A stretch of 64,000 nucleotides of DNA from Climacium dendroides. Lineage: Eukaryota > Streptophyta > Bryopsida > Hypnales > Climaciaceae. Both the position numbers and the translations under genes were made by a program. Positions 35,273 through 48,264 of this stretch are shown here, piece after piece; the stretch's first letter is position 1, and each line of letters begins with the position of its first letter. Where the stretch lies: assembly GCA_950106755.1 (NCBI GenBank), contig OX467086.1, positions 22,276,001-22,340,000 on the forward strand. Direction: 5' to 3'. The notes beneath the pieces were generated by a model. That model saw nothing but the letters and a program-made list of their open reading frames with translations. It did no database searches and was not told where the DNA came from.

Positions 35273-36521
35273 TAATACAAGACATCAGCTGCAACTTGTG
35301 AGACTAGTTTCTTCTAGTGAAAATGCACCTTCGAAAGCTGCATAAGCCATTACAAAGTGTCCTTTATCCACGTGGCATTGCCAGAGACAGTTCACCAGCC
35401 ACTAATGGGTCGCTCCTGCTTACACCAATAGCTGTACGCCACGTCGTGATGTTCCCCATGGAAGGGAACCTATTCGTTCGTTTCTTTTCGAAATCGGCGG
35501 GCGAAGGGACTCAAAGGAGCACTTCCGGATTTCCTTCCCTTCCGATTCCCTTTGTGGTCACCACCGCTGTTCCTGAAATTTGGATCGCCTGACCGAATAT
35601 CCGCCACAGAATTTTTTACAGAATTTTTTGGGCATATTTCTGATCGCATTAGTGATTTTTTAAGAAATTTTGGTGACGATGGAGGTTGTTTGGTTGTTCT
35701 GAAGGCAATTCCAGCATCTCTAGGGTTCTGGTTTGATCTGCGTATAGAAGGAAGAGCGACATTGAGAACTAGATTGCTCAAAGAGAATTTCATTTGCTGC
35801 GGAGGATGTGAGTTGCGAAATTCTGACAAGGTACCTGCCGTGAACTATATTATTGAAGTTAGTTGTAGTTAGGAATCTGAAATTGGCAATGATCAGGAGC
35901 CAGTGAAAGAGGTGAAGATGTTTTAGTATTTTTGAAAGAAAGATTGGTTGATGAGAAACAGGCTTGTTTGTTTGTTTGCATTATGTCGTAAATGCCAGAA
36001 CAGAGCGAACGGCTTCATTGCTGGCGAGCGTTTTCTTCCTCTTGAACATTTTGTTTGATTGACCTCTGCTTCCATCCTGACTCGCAGAATTTTAGATAAT
36101 AGCTTTGAGAGAGTGAAGCTTTGATTGAGTATGAGAGTAGTTTTGAGTTAATGAAAATTCTTAACTCAATTAGACTAAGCTCCTTCTTCAAACTAGTAGA
36201 TGGAACGTCAAATGTTGAACTTCTTAGTCTTGACTCGTTGTAGACTGTCTGTAGTTCTAACATTGTTATCCTTGTGCAATTTGAGTGAAGGTGCCATTGC
36301 TTTCTTCTCGGATATGAAATTCTGGTGTAGTTGCGGCATCTTGCCATTTGTCTCGCCATATGGTTCAGCTCAATTTCTAATTGAAGCGGAGCTGGACAGC
36401 AGTCGTGCTTCATCAATGAAGATTTGTGTGATACTATGAAACTCGCGATATAAAAAATTTGTGGATACAGGGGATGGCGAATTGAGAGAGCTCTTGAAGA
36501 GCGCCGCATGAGCTTGTAGGC
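35273..36521. other. Upstream region of the ALMT gene
   Basis: Base composition rises toward gene-like GC from about 35300, so this probably holds promoter and 5'UTR. Overlapping open frames on both strands (35470-35872, 36015-36509) show no family similarity and no splice-compatible link to ALMT. Confidence 0.4.
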
Positions 36522-38881
36522 ATGGAGGGCAACTATCCAACACGTTTATCTGCGCCTCTGCTAGATCAAACGAGCCAGTATGAGCAGGAGCGCGATAGTA
36601 TGCTGCGGCAGCTTCGCGATGGCAGGCAAGGGCTGTTAGCCGCGGCGTCCTCGCACACGGGGCTCAGCTACGCCCGGACGCGATCCCTTGTTCTGAGGAA
36701 GAATCTCCGGAGAGAAAACGAGACTGATGAATCCTGGTTGGATTGGCCTAGGACACAGCTCAGACAGTTCAGCGTAGAAAAACTTCCATTCCTTTTGCCC
36801 ATGAAAGCGGGCTTGGCAGCCCTAATTGCATCGCTGTTATGTTTTGCTCCAGGAGTCTGGACTGTTTTCAACAAGAATGGTGTGTGGGCCGTAATCACCG
36901 TCGACATTGTGATGGAAACTAATGTAGGGTTGTCTTTCAGTAAAGGTAATGAATATATATTCTACGAAGCCCCCGTCACCTTAATTTTATTTGAGCTTCT
37001 GTTTTCAGAACTTTAAAATCTGTGGTGTTGGATGTTTAGGGTTGAACAGAACGCTGGGTACTTTGATGGCAGCGTTACTGGCCCTAGCAATTGATGTTCT
37101 CGGAGACTACATGGGTTCATATGAGAAGTATTTAATCTTCCTCTGCACATTTCTGGGTGGTGCAATCCCGACAATGTTCAAGTTTCGGCGGCCCTTCAGA
37201 GATCGATGGAACTACGCCGTCGTTATGTCCATGATCACGTTCCATCTTCTCATCCTCACCCAAAGTGACGAGAAAAAGAAGCTTCCATTACTTCGCCTTG
37301 GCCTTATAGCAATTGGATTTGTCATTGCTTCTCTCGTGAACTTACTTCTTCTACCGATTTTTGCTGGTAATAATATCAACGATCTCCTTGCCACTAATTT
37401 TGAGCGTGCCGGCAACGTGGTTGAAAAGTGCGTTCGGGAGTATTGTCAAGGTACCGTTCTACAACAGCTTCCCGAAGTTTTGAACCACGTTGCCAATGAC
37501 GAGCTTCATTCCTGCTTTCACGAGATTCTGGCTGCGGATTCCGAAGTAGAGAAGCTTGTATGTCCCTCATCTTTCACTTCTGCAAAGAGAATATCTTATT
37601 TGAACCCGTTTAACTTGAAATTTCTAGTTTCTTAGTCCTTTCACTGCACTGCAAAATGGTTTTGACCTCTTTTCAACGCTTGTCGATGTCTCTCGTCTTG
37701 TGTACAGTTGAAGGCGGCAAAATTTGAGCCCCCGCATGGCAAATTTTTCTTGGGGTACCCGTGGCGTTTGTATAAAGACGTTGCAGAGAACCTGCGGTTT
37801 GCTTACTACGATGTTGTAGCCCTAGATTCATGTCTTCGTGCTGAGATACAAGCACCCTTGCATCTGCGCAAAATGTTCCGGACAGAATTTATGGCGCTGG
37901 GGAAAGAATGTGCGGAGTAAGTCCTCTCACATTTGTCGTATTGGAGTTTCCGCAGCAAGAGATTCAAGCGTCTGTATCCATAGTACGGTTCTATAACATG
38001 ATAAGTCTTCTAGTGTGTTCAGACAACAATCTATTGCCGGTGGTATTTTCCTTGCTATTATTAGTTTACAATTTACAGTATAGGTTGTCATGCTCGTCTT
38101 AATTGACTGGTGCTCATGTGAACAGCTTATTCCGAGCTCTAGGTAAAACTATGCGCACTATGAAAAAGCATGATTTTCATCAAGTTTTAGAAAGGGCAGA
38201 GGAGGTCGCTATATTATTGCAACACAGGATCGCCAGGCAGACTGACCAACTATTACAAGTATCTCATCTCTATTCGAATCTACCTGAAGACAACAGCGAG
38301 AATCCTTTTAATAGCATTTTTGATGAAATTCGGGAGGCCCGCAACATTCAATCTGATTCCAGCGACGGGGATGCAACCTCTATTGATAAGACTGGGCTAA
38401 CATCAGAGATGACCCTGCCTGAGCTTCACCACGAAACGTAAGAGATATGGCTCATGTCTTTCGTTATTGCACTTGCATTAGCTAAAACATCTATTCTTGA
38501 AAATGGATCATTTCCTCTGTTCACATACCTGTACCGTCTAATGAATTATGGCGGAGATTATTACCGGGTATTGGGTACAGGGCTAAAGAACTCGAAGGGA
38601 AGCAGAAGAAGATCGAAGAGAAAAAGCCCTTACTTGAAGGCAAGGCTGGCGAATTTCTCAAGAGGAAAGGGTCGATTGGTCACCACTGGGAGACCACAGT
38701 GGAACGCCTGGCAGCTCTGTCGCTACTAAAGTTTGCATCACTTCTCATTGAGATTGCAGCCAAAGGAAAGTATGTGGTTGGGGTCGTTGATGTGCTGGCT
38801 GAGAAGGCCCATTTTGACGAGGCTCCACCCGGAAATTCTAAGCCTTCTGACGAATTCGTGTCAGCCTTTTCCACACTCTGA
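36522..38881 (+). CDS. Aluminium-activated malate transporter (ALMT) family anion channel
   Basis: Five exons (36522-36945, 37040-37557, 37708-37916, 38126-38437, 38581-38881) join in phase to 587 residues, typical for ALMT. The N-terminal half is hydrophobic from about residue 90 (FLLPMKAGLAALIASLLCF) and contains the family signature SKGLNRTLGTLMA across the first splice, then several membrane segments to about residue 230. The cytosolic half has the ALMT hallmarks FEPPHGKF (a WEP-like motif with Phe for Trp), YPWRLYKDV, AYYDVVALDSC and LRAEIQAP. Near the C-terminus is LSLLKFASLLIEIAAKGKYVVGVVDVLAEKAHF. By family knowledge these are plasma-membrane or vacuolar anion channels passing malate and other anions. 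ALMT subclade and membrane cannot be told here. All four introns are short (94-209 bases). An AATAAA lies at 39065-39070. Confidence 0.93.
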
Positions 38882-40957
38882 AAATTTTCGTCTGGCTATA
38901 GATCCTGCGCTCCCGCTGGAACCAACTGCAGTTTGTGCTGGCTACCGTTCAAGAAAATGGTGGAGAGCCTTCTTCTGGTATACAATTGCTCCTAGTATTC
39001 ACTTACTCTAGCTGGAACCATGTCATTGCAAAGACTCCGGTTTGCTTTGTTGTATTCTAGGAGAAATAAAGTTCCTTAGCGAACCTAGCAATCTCTAGAG
39101 TATGGCATTCGTGAAGCAGAATGATTATTTTTGTGTTGATTTGCAACGGTGATGTGACTCGCAGTTATCATGGTGTTTACGGGAAAAGAGTAGTTCAATG
39201 GGACCTTTTGCCAAGAGCCGCCTCGAGCATACCGGTCACTAGCTTTAGCACCGTTGGCACTGACAACAAGTGCTCACGGTATTTTATGTACAGTACATTG
39301 GAATAGGCCATGAAAGAATGCGTGTGCACCCCTCTGGACGGTCGTTTTTTTATACGCACCAGCCTCTCTTAATTGAAAATATTCGTTCGGGTTTGAATGT
39401 ATTTGAGTAGTCTTTCTTGTCGGTCACTTCATTACGCAGAAATTTGAACGGAGTCTAATCACGGACTTTGAAATCACAATGAGGCCGACATGTCTTATGC
39501 GAATCATCAAATCCTGGTTCCGTCGAAGTTGCGAAGGTTTGAATACTCTTATCACTTCGTTATTGGCTCAAGCTTAGATTCTTTAATCCCCAGTTGAGTC
39601 TTAATATATATAATAAATGAATCCTATTAATTTGCAACAGGGAGTTATCTGAAGGCAGCAATTGGACTCTAACGTCGTCCCGGCGGTTATAAGTATCGGT
39701 TATATGGTTCGTTGAAGTTTTGGATGAAGGATGAGGAGGAAGATGCTCGCACTCCCAGTGCAGTAACGCGGTGTTTGATGATGAGCAACAAGCACGTTGT
39801 GGTTGCTAGCACTGTGTGCGATCATCCGCAACGCAACCTGTGAGTTCTGATACTTTGGGTCTCGTTTCCCAGGATGGGAATTGAATGTTCACTTCCCTGT
39901 TTTCACGAAAAAATGTTTATTTTTATTTCTGTTTTGATTGTTTTCATTCCGGTAGATTATGTTGGAGATTGGTTTGGGTTTCGTGGAGGAGGGGCGCCTT
40001 CTCGGACATGAAGAGAATCATGGAAGGGTGTTGTTGATTGGAGTTTGATGCGAAGTTTTATTACTGTTCGAGATTTGGCTGATGTATTGGCGTACTTGGT
40101 CTATCGTGTTGTGATCTCGGTTGTGATACGAACGAGAACGAGGCGGTTGATGTCTGCTGAAAGAGTGAAGGGGCTCCGACTTTCACTGTCTTCACCTTTC
40201 CGTCCCCTCTTTTTGCCTCTGTGGCTTCCATCTGAGAAGGAAACAGATTGCTAATTGGACTTGCACATGGGTAGACTTCAGGTAAAGAAGATGTGTCGAA
40301 TTATCCTGCATAATCTGTGATGTATGCGGGAAGATATGAATGTCTGCCACTTCTCGAGGATGTTCCTATTATATTTTAGCCAATTGGAGGACCAGTCTTA
40401 TTTGAAAGAAACTACGTGCAGGCTTATGTGGAGTCATAAGAATGGAGAAATTAGTGAAGAGTATGATGGAACAAGCCAGGAGAGAATGGAGGAGAATTTG
40501 TGAGAACCAAAAACTAAGGTATCTATGTGCACAAAAGAAATACCTTTGTAAGTAGAAGGATTCTGTATAGGGATAGTAACAGTGAAGCTGAAGATTGTTA
40601 TGTTCGAGTTTAAAATAGTGCAGTTTGACCAGGATTTGAGTAAATTGATTGGTTGAATAGAGCATGGGGAATGAATACTTATCCATAAGGAAACATTCTG
40701 GAGTTTGAAGATGGTTCCGATCATACTTTTAATCAGGTATTGTCCTTGCTTCCGAAGATGGTGCGAGGAAACTCCAATTTTGTGACATCAAATCTGCAAG
40801 ACCAATACGGACCTCGGTCAGCACGGAGACGGTTCAAAAGTAAAGAATGTTATGGTGCTTAGCACATGGGGAGAGCCTTTCGACATGATCTGCATGACTG
40901 ACATGACGCGGAGGACTAGTTCCCTGACAGAAAGGTTATCACTGCAACCTTTTTGGA
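38882..40957. other. ALMT 3'UTR and spacer before the single-domain DUF642 gene
   Basis: The first about 190 bases are likely 3'UTR. The rest is of moderate GC with no recognised gene. 39890-40950 may include promoter and leader of the DUF642 gene. Confidence 0.4.
39065..39070 (+). terminator. Putative polyadenylation signal of the ALMT gene
   Basis: AATAAA 184 bases downstream of the ALMT stop codon. This is consistent with a near-upstream poly(A) element in plants. Confidence 0.4.
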
Positions 40958-42736
40958 ATGCGGCCACTGGGACGAGTGATTGCCTGCGTTGCGCTGCTGT
41001 GTGCAGTATTCTGGACTACTGTAATCTCTTCCCAGGACCTCGACTTCAAAATGCGAGAGACGGAGATTGGGTGGCAATTTGGAAACGACATGATCGAGGT
41101 CTTTTCCGGTAGCGCAATTGCATCTCCACCGCCAGGTACCATAGTTACAATAAAACGTGATTTTAATTCTTTACTTTGAGATGTGAGAAACGTTTCTATG
41201 TTCTAAAAACGGCTTCAAACACCGTTCACTGGCAACCGAAAATATTGTTCGTATAAAATCATTTGAGCACCTCCCAAAGTGTTGGTGCTGTGATCATTGT
41301 GTAGTACTTGGATCATGTAAGTGAAAACACTTAAGCTCTTAAGAATTGCCTTTGAGAAAGTGAGAATGGTCCACTCCACTTATAAATTCATGTCTTGCTT
41401 GACATTGCACTACAAAATCCAGAGGCTACCAAGAGATTTTAATACATTGCAAGAAGCTTCACAACGTCTTTTGTTTGAAATAGATCTGAAAACCTACCTG
41501 AAATGAGTTCAGGATGTTTTGTGCTTTGCCTTTCATACTGACTTTATATTTTCTAGAAATTTAAATCGCTTTACATACCAAGGATCAACCCTGCCTGGTA
41601 ACTATGCCAGGAACGAAGCCTCCAAGTTACCTTCTTCAATTCCTGAACGGCGACTTCGAGCTAATAACCAATATGACATCAAACGGCACGGTCACATTGG
41701 ACGCGACCGCGACCACGATGATCCCAAACTGGCTTCCTGGAGGAGCGGGGATCCAAATCATCCAGAGTTCCACGTACCAGATGTCGAACTTTGCCCCCGC
41801 GGGTGTGTACGCCATCCACCTGAATAACCCAACGTCGACGGGCAACAGCACTCAAGGCTCCATTGCATCCGGGAACTTCACTTGGGCTCCCAAACCGGCT
41901 ACGTTGTACACCGTGCAGTTCGATTGCGCCCGATTGCCTGATGAGCCGCTCAACCTGTACCCCGCCCTCAAAGTTTCTTCCATGTCAGGAACTGTCGTCA
42001 ACTACTACAGTCTTCGCCGACCTCGGTACTTCAACTCAACCTTCACAGACCTAAACAGACCTAGGTATTATTACATCGTGCACCATGCTTTCGAGTATTA
42101 TTTTATTAGCAAGGTCCTAAATTAGGGGCTGCCCATCGTTTCCAATATAGACCCAGTTCTTGAACCTGGAAAAAGCCATTTCGAACGACACTCAGAACGG
42201 AGAGGCGCGAGTAGTCTTCGGGACGACCCATGATCAAGAACCGGGTCTGTATAGGCAAAGGCGGGACAAAACCCCTAAACTAAGAATGTGAGTTTATTAT
42301 TACCACTGAAGACTTCTTCTGTATGAATCATGATGTGACCATTTAGGACTGAAATATGGCTTCAATATAACCAATAAATCTAATGACTATGACTGCAATT
42401 TATGAAATTAAATCTAACCGAAGTACGAATATTTTAAATAGGTACAATGTCACTGATACCCCAAGGCAAATCACCTGGATCCGGCACAGCTTCCTCTTCA
42501 TGGGCACCGGTGCAGCGACAAATCTTCAGTTCGAGAGTATGTCAGAAAAGTATGGGCCTGTGATCGACAATGTTGTCATTCTGTCGGGGGTTCATATACT
42601 CCACCCCAACTCTGCACCTTCCATGCTTCCCTTGTGGCAACGGATGTATCCGATCTTCATTGGGGTCGTGTGGACAGTGTTCATAGATCTAGAAGCCTTG
42701 AATGTGCTCATATGGGAAGCTGCTCATGCGTTGTAA
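40958..42736 (+). CDS. Single-domain DUF642-like secreted protein with hydrophobic C-terminus
   Basis: Exons 40958-41135, 41611-42064 and 42442-42736 join to 308 residues. Residues 1-25 form a good signal peptide (GRVIACVALLCAVFWTTVISS). One DUF642/galactose-binding-like domain follows. It opens with LLQFLNGDFEL, continues through IPNWLPGGAGIQII, GVYAIHLN, LYTVQFDCAR and FLFMGTG, and closes with YGPVIDNVVIL, the usual end of one DUF642 lobe. The final about 30 residues are hydrophobic (YPIFIGVVWTVFIDLEALNVLIW), resembling a GPI-attachment signal or membrane anchor. DUF642 proteins are cell-wall proteins that bind polysaccharides and influence pectin methylesterase. They normally carry two such domains, and only one is visible here. 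The exon 2 donor is uncertain: CG|GTACTT at about 42033 would also keep frame. The 34 residues between signal peptide and domain are unrecognised. Confidence 0.75.
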
Positions 42737-43999
42737 TCATCAATTTGACTTTGTAGAGATTTCTATATTCTGAAGGGGAGGAGATCAATTGAATCAACAC
42801 AAGCTAATGAAATGAGGAAGTTCTTATGCTTATTTCTACTTTTGGTATCATAAATTAAGCTATGGAGTCTCTTGTTTCTTTGTAGCTGCAATTCTAAATC
42901 GACGGAAACTCTGCTTGCTACTTCTACTAGCTTGTTGTCTTGCAGTTCCGCATGTGGATTCTGGAGAGCTGTAGCGCAGTACTTCGTGTTTGTAGAGACC
43001 GCTTGGATTTTGTGTCAGTAGAGTACCTTGAATGCTGCTCTGTGTAGTAATACCATGGAATCAAAGGAAACAGTCCGCCATTGTCCCAAAAGTTTTTCCT
43101 TATTTTTGACTCTTCGTATCATGGACCAGCGTCATTTGACTACAGAATTGTCATGCCGATGTATTGTAAGTTTAAAGCAACGCTTCTACCTAAACTTGAA
43201 CTACTGTAATTTCTAACCTGTTTTAAGGAATTGCTTATAAGTCAGGTTTCCGTACCTCAAGTACTTTGAGCTAGATGAGAAGCTCTTCCCATCTCAAGCA
43301 GCTAAGTAACTTAACCCTTGGATCATCTCCAAGTGCAATTTGAATTTTGTCCAGTTTCAATTCAAATTTATTATTTTTATTCAGTTTTATGTGAACACTC
43401 GTTCATTTATGGGTACGGGAATACTTTGGAAATGGTGGGCGACATGGACGTACCCAGAGTGTGACTTCCCAAATGCATATACTCAATGCATATGTTCTGT
43501 GTACTGAACTGTACTTGGGTTCAAAGTGGTTTCAGCCTCTGATTATTATTCGGATGCTTCTGCATTCCTTCTCCAAATTTACAGACACAAAGCTGCATAC
43601 CATTTGAGATCGAGATCACTTGGAGGCAAATTAATTACACAAAGCAGTCAGGAGCTTGCAACTCTAAGTCAAGGGAAGTGTTGGAAATTTGTGAGGCACT
43701 GGATGGGATCGAGAACAGGTTTCACAGCTTTCAATTCCAGTACAGGTAGGAAGAAACTCAGCATGCTAGAATGGGAAGCTGGTAACCTGCCGTGGGGGTA
43801 TTTCGGTTCTAACGTCAATTGAATCAATTGGCGGTATTCCAAAATTTTGTCACCTTCAGTCAGAAAGCGTGAACATTCTGAAACGTGAATCCATACATGT
43901 CCTAGACTTAAGACCATTATGTACAGGACATATATGTCACAATGTTTGCTGCTGGAATCGTGCCAATTCAACGAAACTGACCATTCGGATTCACAGGGA
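42737..43999. other. Downstream of the single-domain DUF642 gene
   Basis: Overlapping open frames at 43526-43822 (plus) and 43669-43971 (minus) are unrecognised. No element ends were found. Confidence 0.4.
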
Positions 44000-44243
44000 A
44001 GGTAGAATCGAATCCCTCGTGGGGTTTAATGAAACGTTTCCTGCTTGCTTGAATAACAAAAGATGTCCCGCTGGAGGCAAAAATCTGACCATTACCTCAT
44101 GGTAATGCATTATGAACAACTCACTATTACCTAATGGTAATGGTGTAAATTTGACCATTTCTTCATGGTATTCTGGTAATGGATTGCCTCATGGTAAGGA
44201 ACAAAATACCATGCACAAATTTAGTGTTGTGGAGTCTTATAAA

Positions 44244-44392
44244 GCTTTCTAGAATACAATATAAACTTTACTTCCTTCATCAAAGGATTCTATTGAGAGT
44301 TGTTCCAATCTCCCAAAAACTTTCTAGAATACAATAGAAACTTTACTTCCTTTATCAAAAGATTTCATTGAGAGTTGTTCCAATCTCCCAGA
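44244..44392. repeat. 75-bp tandem duplication
   Basis: Two adjacent units starting CTTTCTAGAATACAATA and ending GTTCCAATCTCCCA(A/G), with a few differences. It lies just inside the left arm of the 44-50 kb element. Confidence 0.85.
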
Positions 44393-46228
44393 ATCTCCTC
44401 AAGCACTCAAAAGGCATAATCTCCATTTCACTGTCTTTGTGGACCACAAGAATACCTTTCAAAATAGATGTCAAATGGCATGCACTTGAAGAGATCCCTT
44501 TGATGCAATGCCACACTTCAATTGCCTCTTCAATATTAAGCACTTGAATTATGCACCTTGAATGCCATTACATCAAGTTGCTTCATCCTTTGCATCAACT
44601 TGAATCCCCTTAGGAGTAACAAGAAATTTGTGAGTAATGAATAACTTCTTCTCCCTTGTGGTAAGACCATCTCCTTTAAGTTGAATTTGATGCATAACAT
44701 TGGTGAAACTTTGTCTTCCATAAAATTGAATGTAAGATACCTCCATCTCCTTCCTGTTTGTTGAAATTTTATGGAATTTAAAGACAAGTCATTCGTAAGA
44801 GAAACATTAGTAAACTTTATGTGGGCCAAACCAAAGAACATCATCCATAATGTGGGCCACACCTATGAAATTCAGATTCAAGATTTTGGTTTAAAATCTA
44901 ACATATGTAATAGCTAATCAACAACATTTTAATTTTGAAATCAAGAAATCAAGAAATAAAAAATTCAAGATACGAATTTGCAACATGTTGTAATCAAGTT
45001 CCATTAGTGCCATCTAACTTTTGGGATAAAACATGCCAAGAGTGAAGCAAACTTGTAACAACCAAAATGTCCTTTCAAGACCAACCTTTGTACCTTGTTT
45101 GATTGAACAACCAATGCAAAATATCAATTAGGATTAGACCTGATTGCAATCTATCTTTGACACTTGTCCACAAACTAAATTCAATAAGTGTGGCAAAAAT
45201 CACTGAACAAACAATTGATTTTCTTCTACCATAAAGCTTAAATGAAAATCAAGTAGATTTTAGGACCAACAACTTATTCGTAATTCATGAGTTCTCTGAC
45301 TTGATACTCCATTACATACAAACTTAACTTCATCCATATGTGCTCCAAAAGAATTGTGTTATATAGGATTTAAACATGTTCAAGCATGTAATGTACATGA
45401 CATCAAATACTAAATCCAAACTAATGTCAAAATCATACATATGAAATAACCTCCAAAGTATGGACTCCCCGGTTACGCCATCTTCTTGCAATATTGATTC
45501 CTTCTTTATTTGAGAAGCTCGCTTCACCTTCTCATAGTTGTATATAGTTCATCACTGGAACGCTTACATGGAGTCTCTAGTAGTTGATAATAGTTACTTC
45601 CATATTCATAATGACTACCTAAAAGTGCTAAATGACACATGCACCTTCGACATGGAGATTTCTTGGATGCCTTCAATATTCCTATTTTTGTTTGCATTGG
45701 ATGATCTCCATTTAACAACATCAATATGCTCTCAATACAATGCTCTTATCAACCGAAAGGTGTTTGCTAATGAGTTCCGATGGATATGCAAAGTCACAAC
45801 GAAAACCATCTACAAATAAAGGTCTTGTACTCTTTTATTCTCTCTAATTCATTACTTCATGAGTTGAATGTAAGGGGATGAATAAAATCAAAAGGATGCC
45901 TACAAAGCCTACTTTACTACAATTAAGCATTTGCACTTCGACAACTTCAACAACTTTGACTTGTATGTCTTGTGGGTTGAAATCCATCCCAATGGACAAC
46001 TAATGCAATTTTTCTAGGATTGCTTTAGAATAATATTTACCCCAATATAAAAAAATTAGCTTCCAAATCACTTCAAGTCACTTTGTGTCTTATGATAAAA
46101 AAAACCTCTAAAAACAAAGGAAAAATTGAATGAATAAAATAACATTATATATTGATGTAGAAAAGGAAAAATGCAATCTCCAAATGAAAAATTCACATGA
46201 TACATTTCTTTCTTTTCAACTATAGTAT

Positions 46229-46649
46229 GCACGGGGGTGCACTCCCCCTTTTTTTGATGTTAGCATGCAAACAAAACTTTGGACCCCTTGTATATTTTTT
46301 GAATTTTAAATAAAATTAAATGAAAAAATATGAATAGATTTTTCTACTTTGAAAGTTTATGCTTTGAATTATTGATATTTTTATTTGTTGATAATAATTA
46401 TTTACAAATTTTTGAAGTAAAAAGATACACTATAGAACTAGAAAATAACTTTCACACCCCTATATTATATAAGAAAAAATTGTCTAAAAAATGAACAAAA
46501 AATTCTTAAAAGTAACTCTCTATTGAAAGCTCATTTTGAATTGAATATTGATGCAATGGTCATCTAAATGTGTTCTCTAAAAATATTTGAGTTAAAAACC
46601 ACTTGTTCACATATGGTTTGTTGTAGTAAAACTAAGTGCACCCCCCGGG
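46229..46649. mobile_element. hAT-like MITE, diverged third copy
   Basis: The ends CACGGGGGTGCACT and AGTGCACCCCCCGGG enclose a body recognisably related to copies 1 and 2 (AATAGATTT(T)TCTACTTTGAAAG, AACTTTCACACCCCTATATT). The flanking ATAGTAT at 46222-46228 and 46650-46656 is likely a 7-8 bp target duplication. It sits inside the 44.0-50.0 kb element. Confidence 0.7.
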
Positions 46650-47934
46650 ATAGTATACTGATGACATTTTCTACATGGAAACTTATAACCCTGCAAATCC
46701 TTATTCCAACCATTCAATAGTTCATCACACTTCTTTGGAAATGTCTTGTGACTCATTGGACATTTTGGTTGTGAGTAAAGTACAAGAAGCTCCTACAATT
46801 CCAAAAGTCTTAAGTAATTCTCACCATCACTCTATTCCCCAAATCCATAATTGGATCTATGAAGTCATTTCCATTTTTTTTCATCTACCTCCTTTGATTC
46901 ATCCACATCTCTAAAATTACATACCAAAATGATTTTAACTTCAAAATCAAAGACAATTATGGTCCAATAGGTAAATAATCAAACCACATTGTTTTTTTCT
47001 TGTATAAATTGCATTGTGTACACCTCTCACAACAAAGAGCACATTTTCATTTCTTAGTTCTATGGATGCACTGTTGTATATGCCTTGATTTATAATATTC
47101 TTCTAAGTTAGGAGGAAGAAATATCCCTTCATGTGCATAATCTAATGTACAACACATAATCTCCACAAATCATTCTGCCACAAATCTGAAAGTGTGTGGA
47201 CTTCCAATTTACAATCCCATCCAATAGGTAATTGAGAAAAAGATATCCAAAGGGTTCATTACTAAAATTCATCTCTTAACCTTCTTTGCTAATAACCCCC
47301 CCTAGGCATTGCTTCAATAAAAATATTTGTAATTCAATACTAGCAACATGTAAGATTGCACATGAATAATTTGGTTGGCAATGGCCTACTAAAGAGACCA
47401 TCATTTAATTTTTGGAAACTTTGTTCATGTGGTTCAAATTAGTTTTTAATTATTTTATTTTCAATTGTATTAATATTTGCCTCATTATGATGAAGAAGAG
47501 TATGGGGTGGGTGAAGAAGTTCTATGTGAAGAAGATGCTAGTGAAGAAGATGTATGCGGAAAAATAGGAAGTGAAGAAATTGGAAGTGGAAAGTGGAAAC
47601 TCTTTGCCACTTGTTCTAGGCTGGTGAGTTTTTATATTTTGTAGTCCTTGTTTTGGTAATTTTTTTATTTATTAGATTTTTTGAAATTGTACTTTCATTG
47701 ATAATTATTAATTTTCAAACTACACATTATTTTTTTGTCAATCAAGGAAATTAGAAATGAGGATTGTGAAGAGTTTCTTGGGAGGGAATTTGGTCCTCTT
47801 AATACTCATATATTTGTTTCTTTCTTTGCTTAAAAACACTTTAATTTCTAGTTTAATCAAGCAACTTTTGGTAGACAGAAAGGTATGCTTCAAAATGTCT
47901 CCCTCTAATAGGTTTTTGCCGACAAGTTTCTTGT

Positions 47935-48264
47935 TAAGGTAGGAAGTCAATAAATGGACCATCTAAGGGCTGGAACTAAATTTTGGGTGGGTGAAACATC
48001 TTGAAATATTTTTCACTAAATTCTCATTGAAAGACTAGTGGAATTGACATTTAACTCAAGTCATTTCATATTTTTTTGAGCTTTGTGGAATCAATTATGA
48101 AATTTTTGAAGTTGAAATGACATAGGGCTCAAAAATGGCTCATTTTCTAAAATGTACACTCTATACATTGCTAAAGGCTATGAAAAAGCAACATGTACAA
48201 AAAGTGTATATTTAAGAAGGTGAGTCACTTTAGAGCCTAAGTGATTTTAGAACCTTCTACCTTA
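47935..48264. mobile_element. About 330-bp MITE family, copy 3, nested in the 44-50 kb element
   Basis: Begins TAAGGTAGGAAGTCAATAAA and ends TTAGAACCTTCTACCTTA. It shares GAGCTTTGTGGAATCA, GAAAGACTAGTGGAAT and ACATGTACAAAAAGTGTATA with copy 2. Confidence 0.6.

Noticed and set aside
36015..36509. 164-codon minus-strand open frame upstream of ALMT
   Set aside because: No recognisable domain, no supporting splice signals, and it overlaps the likely ALMT leader.
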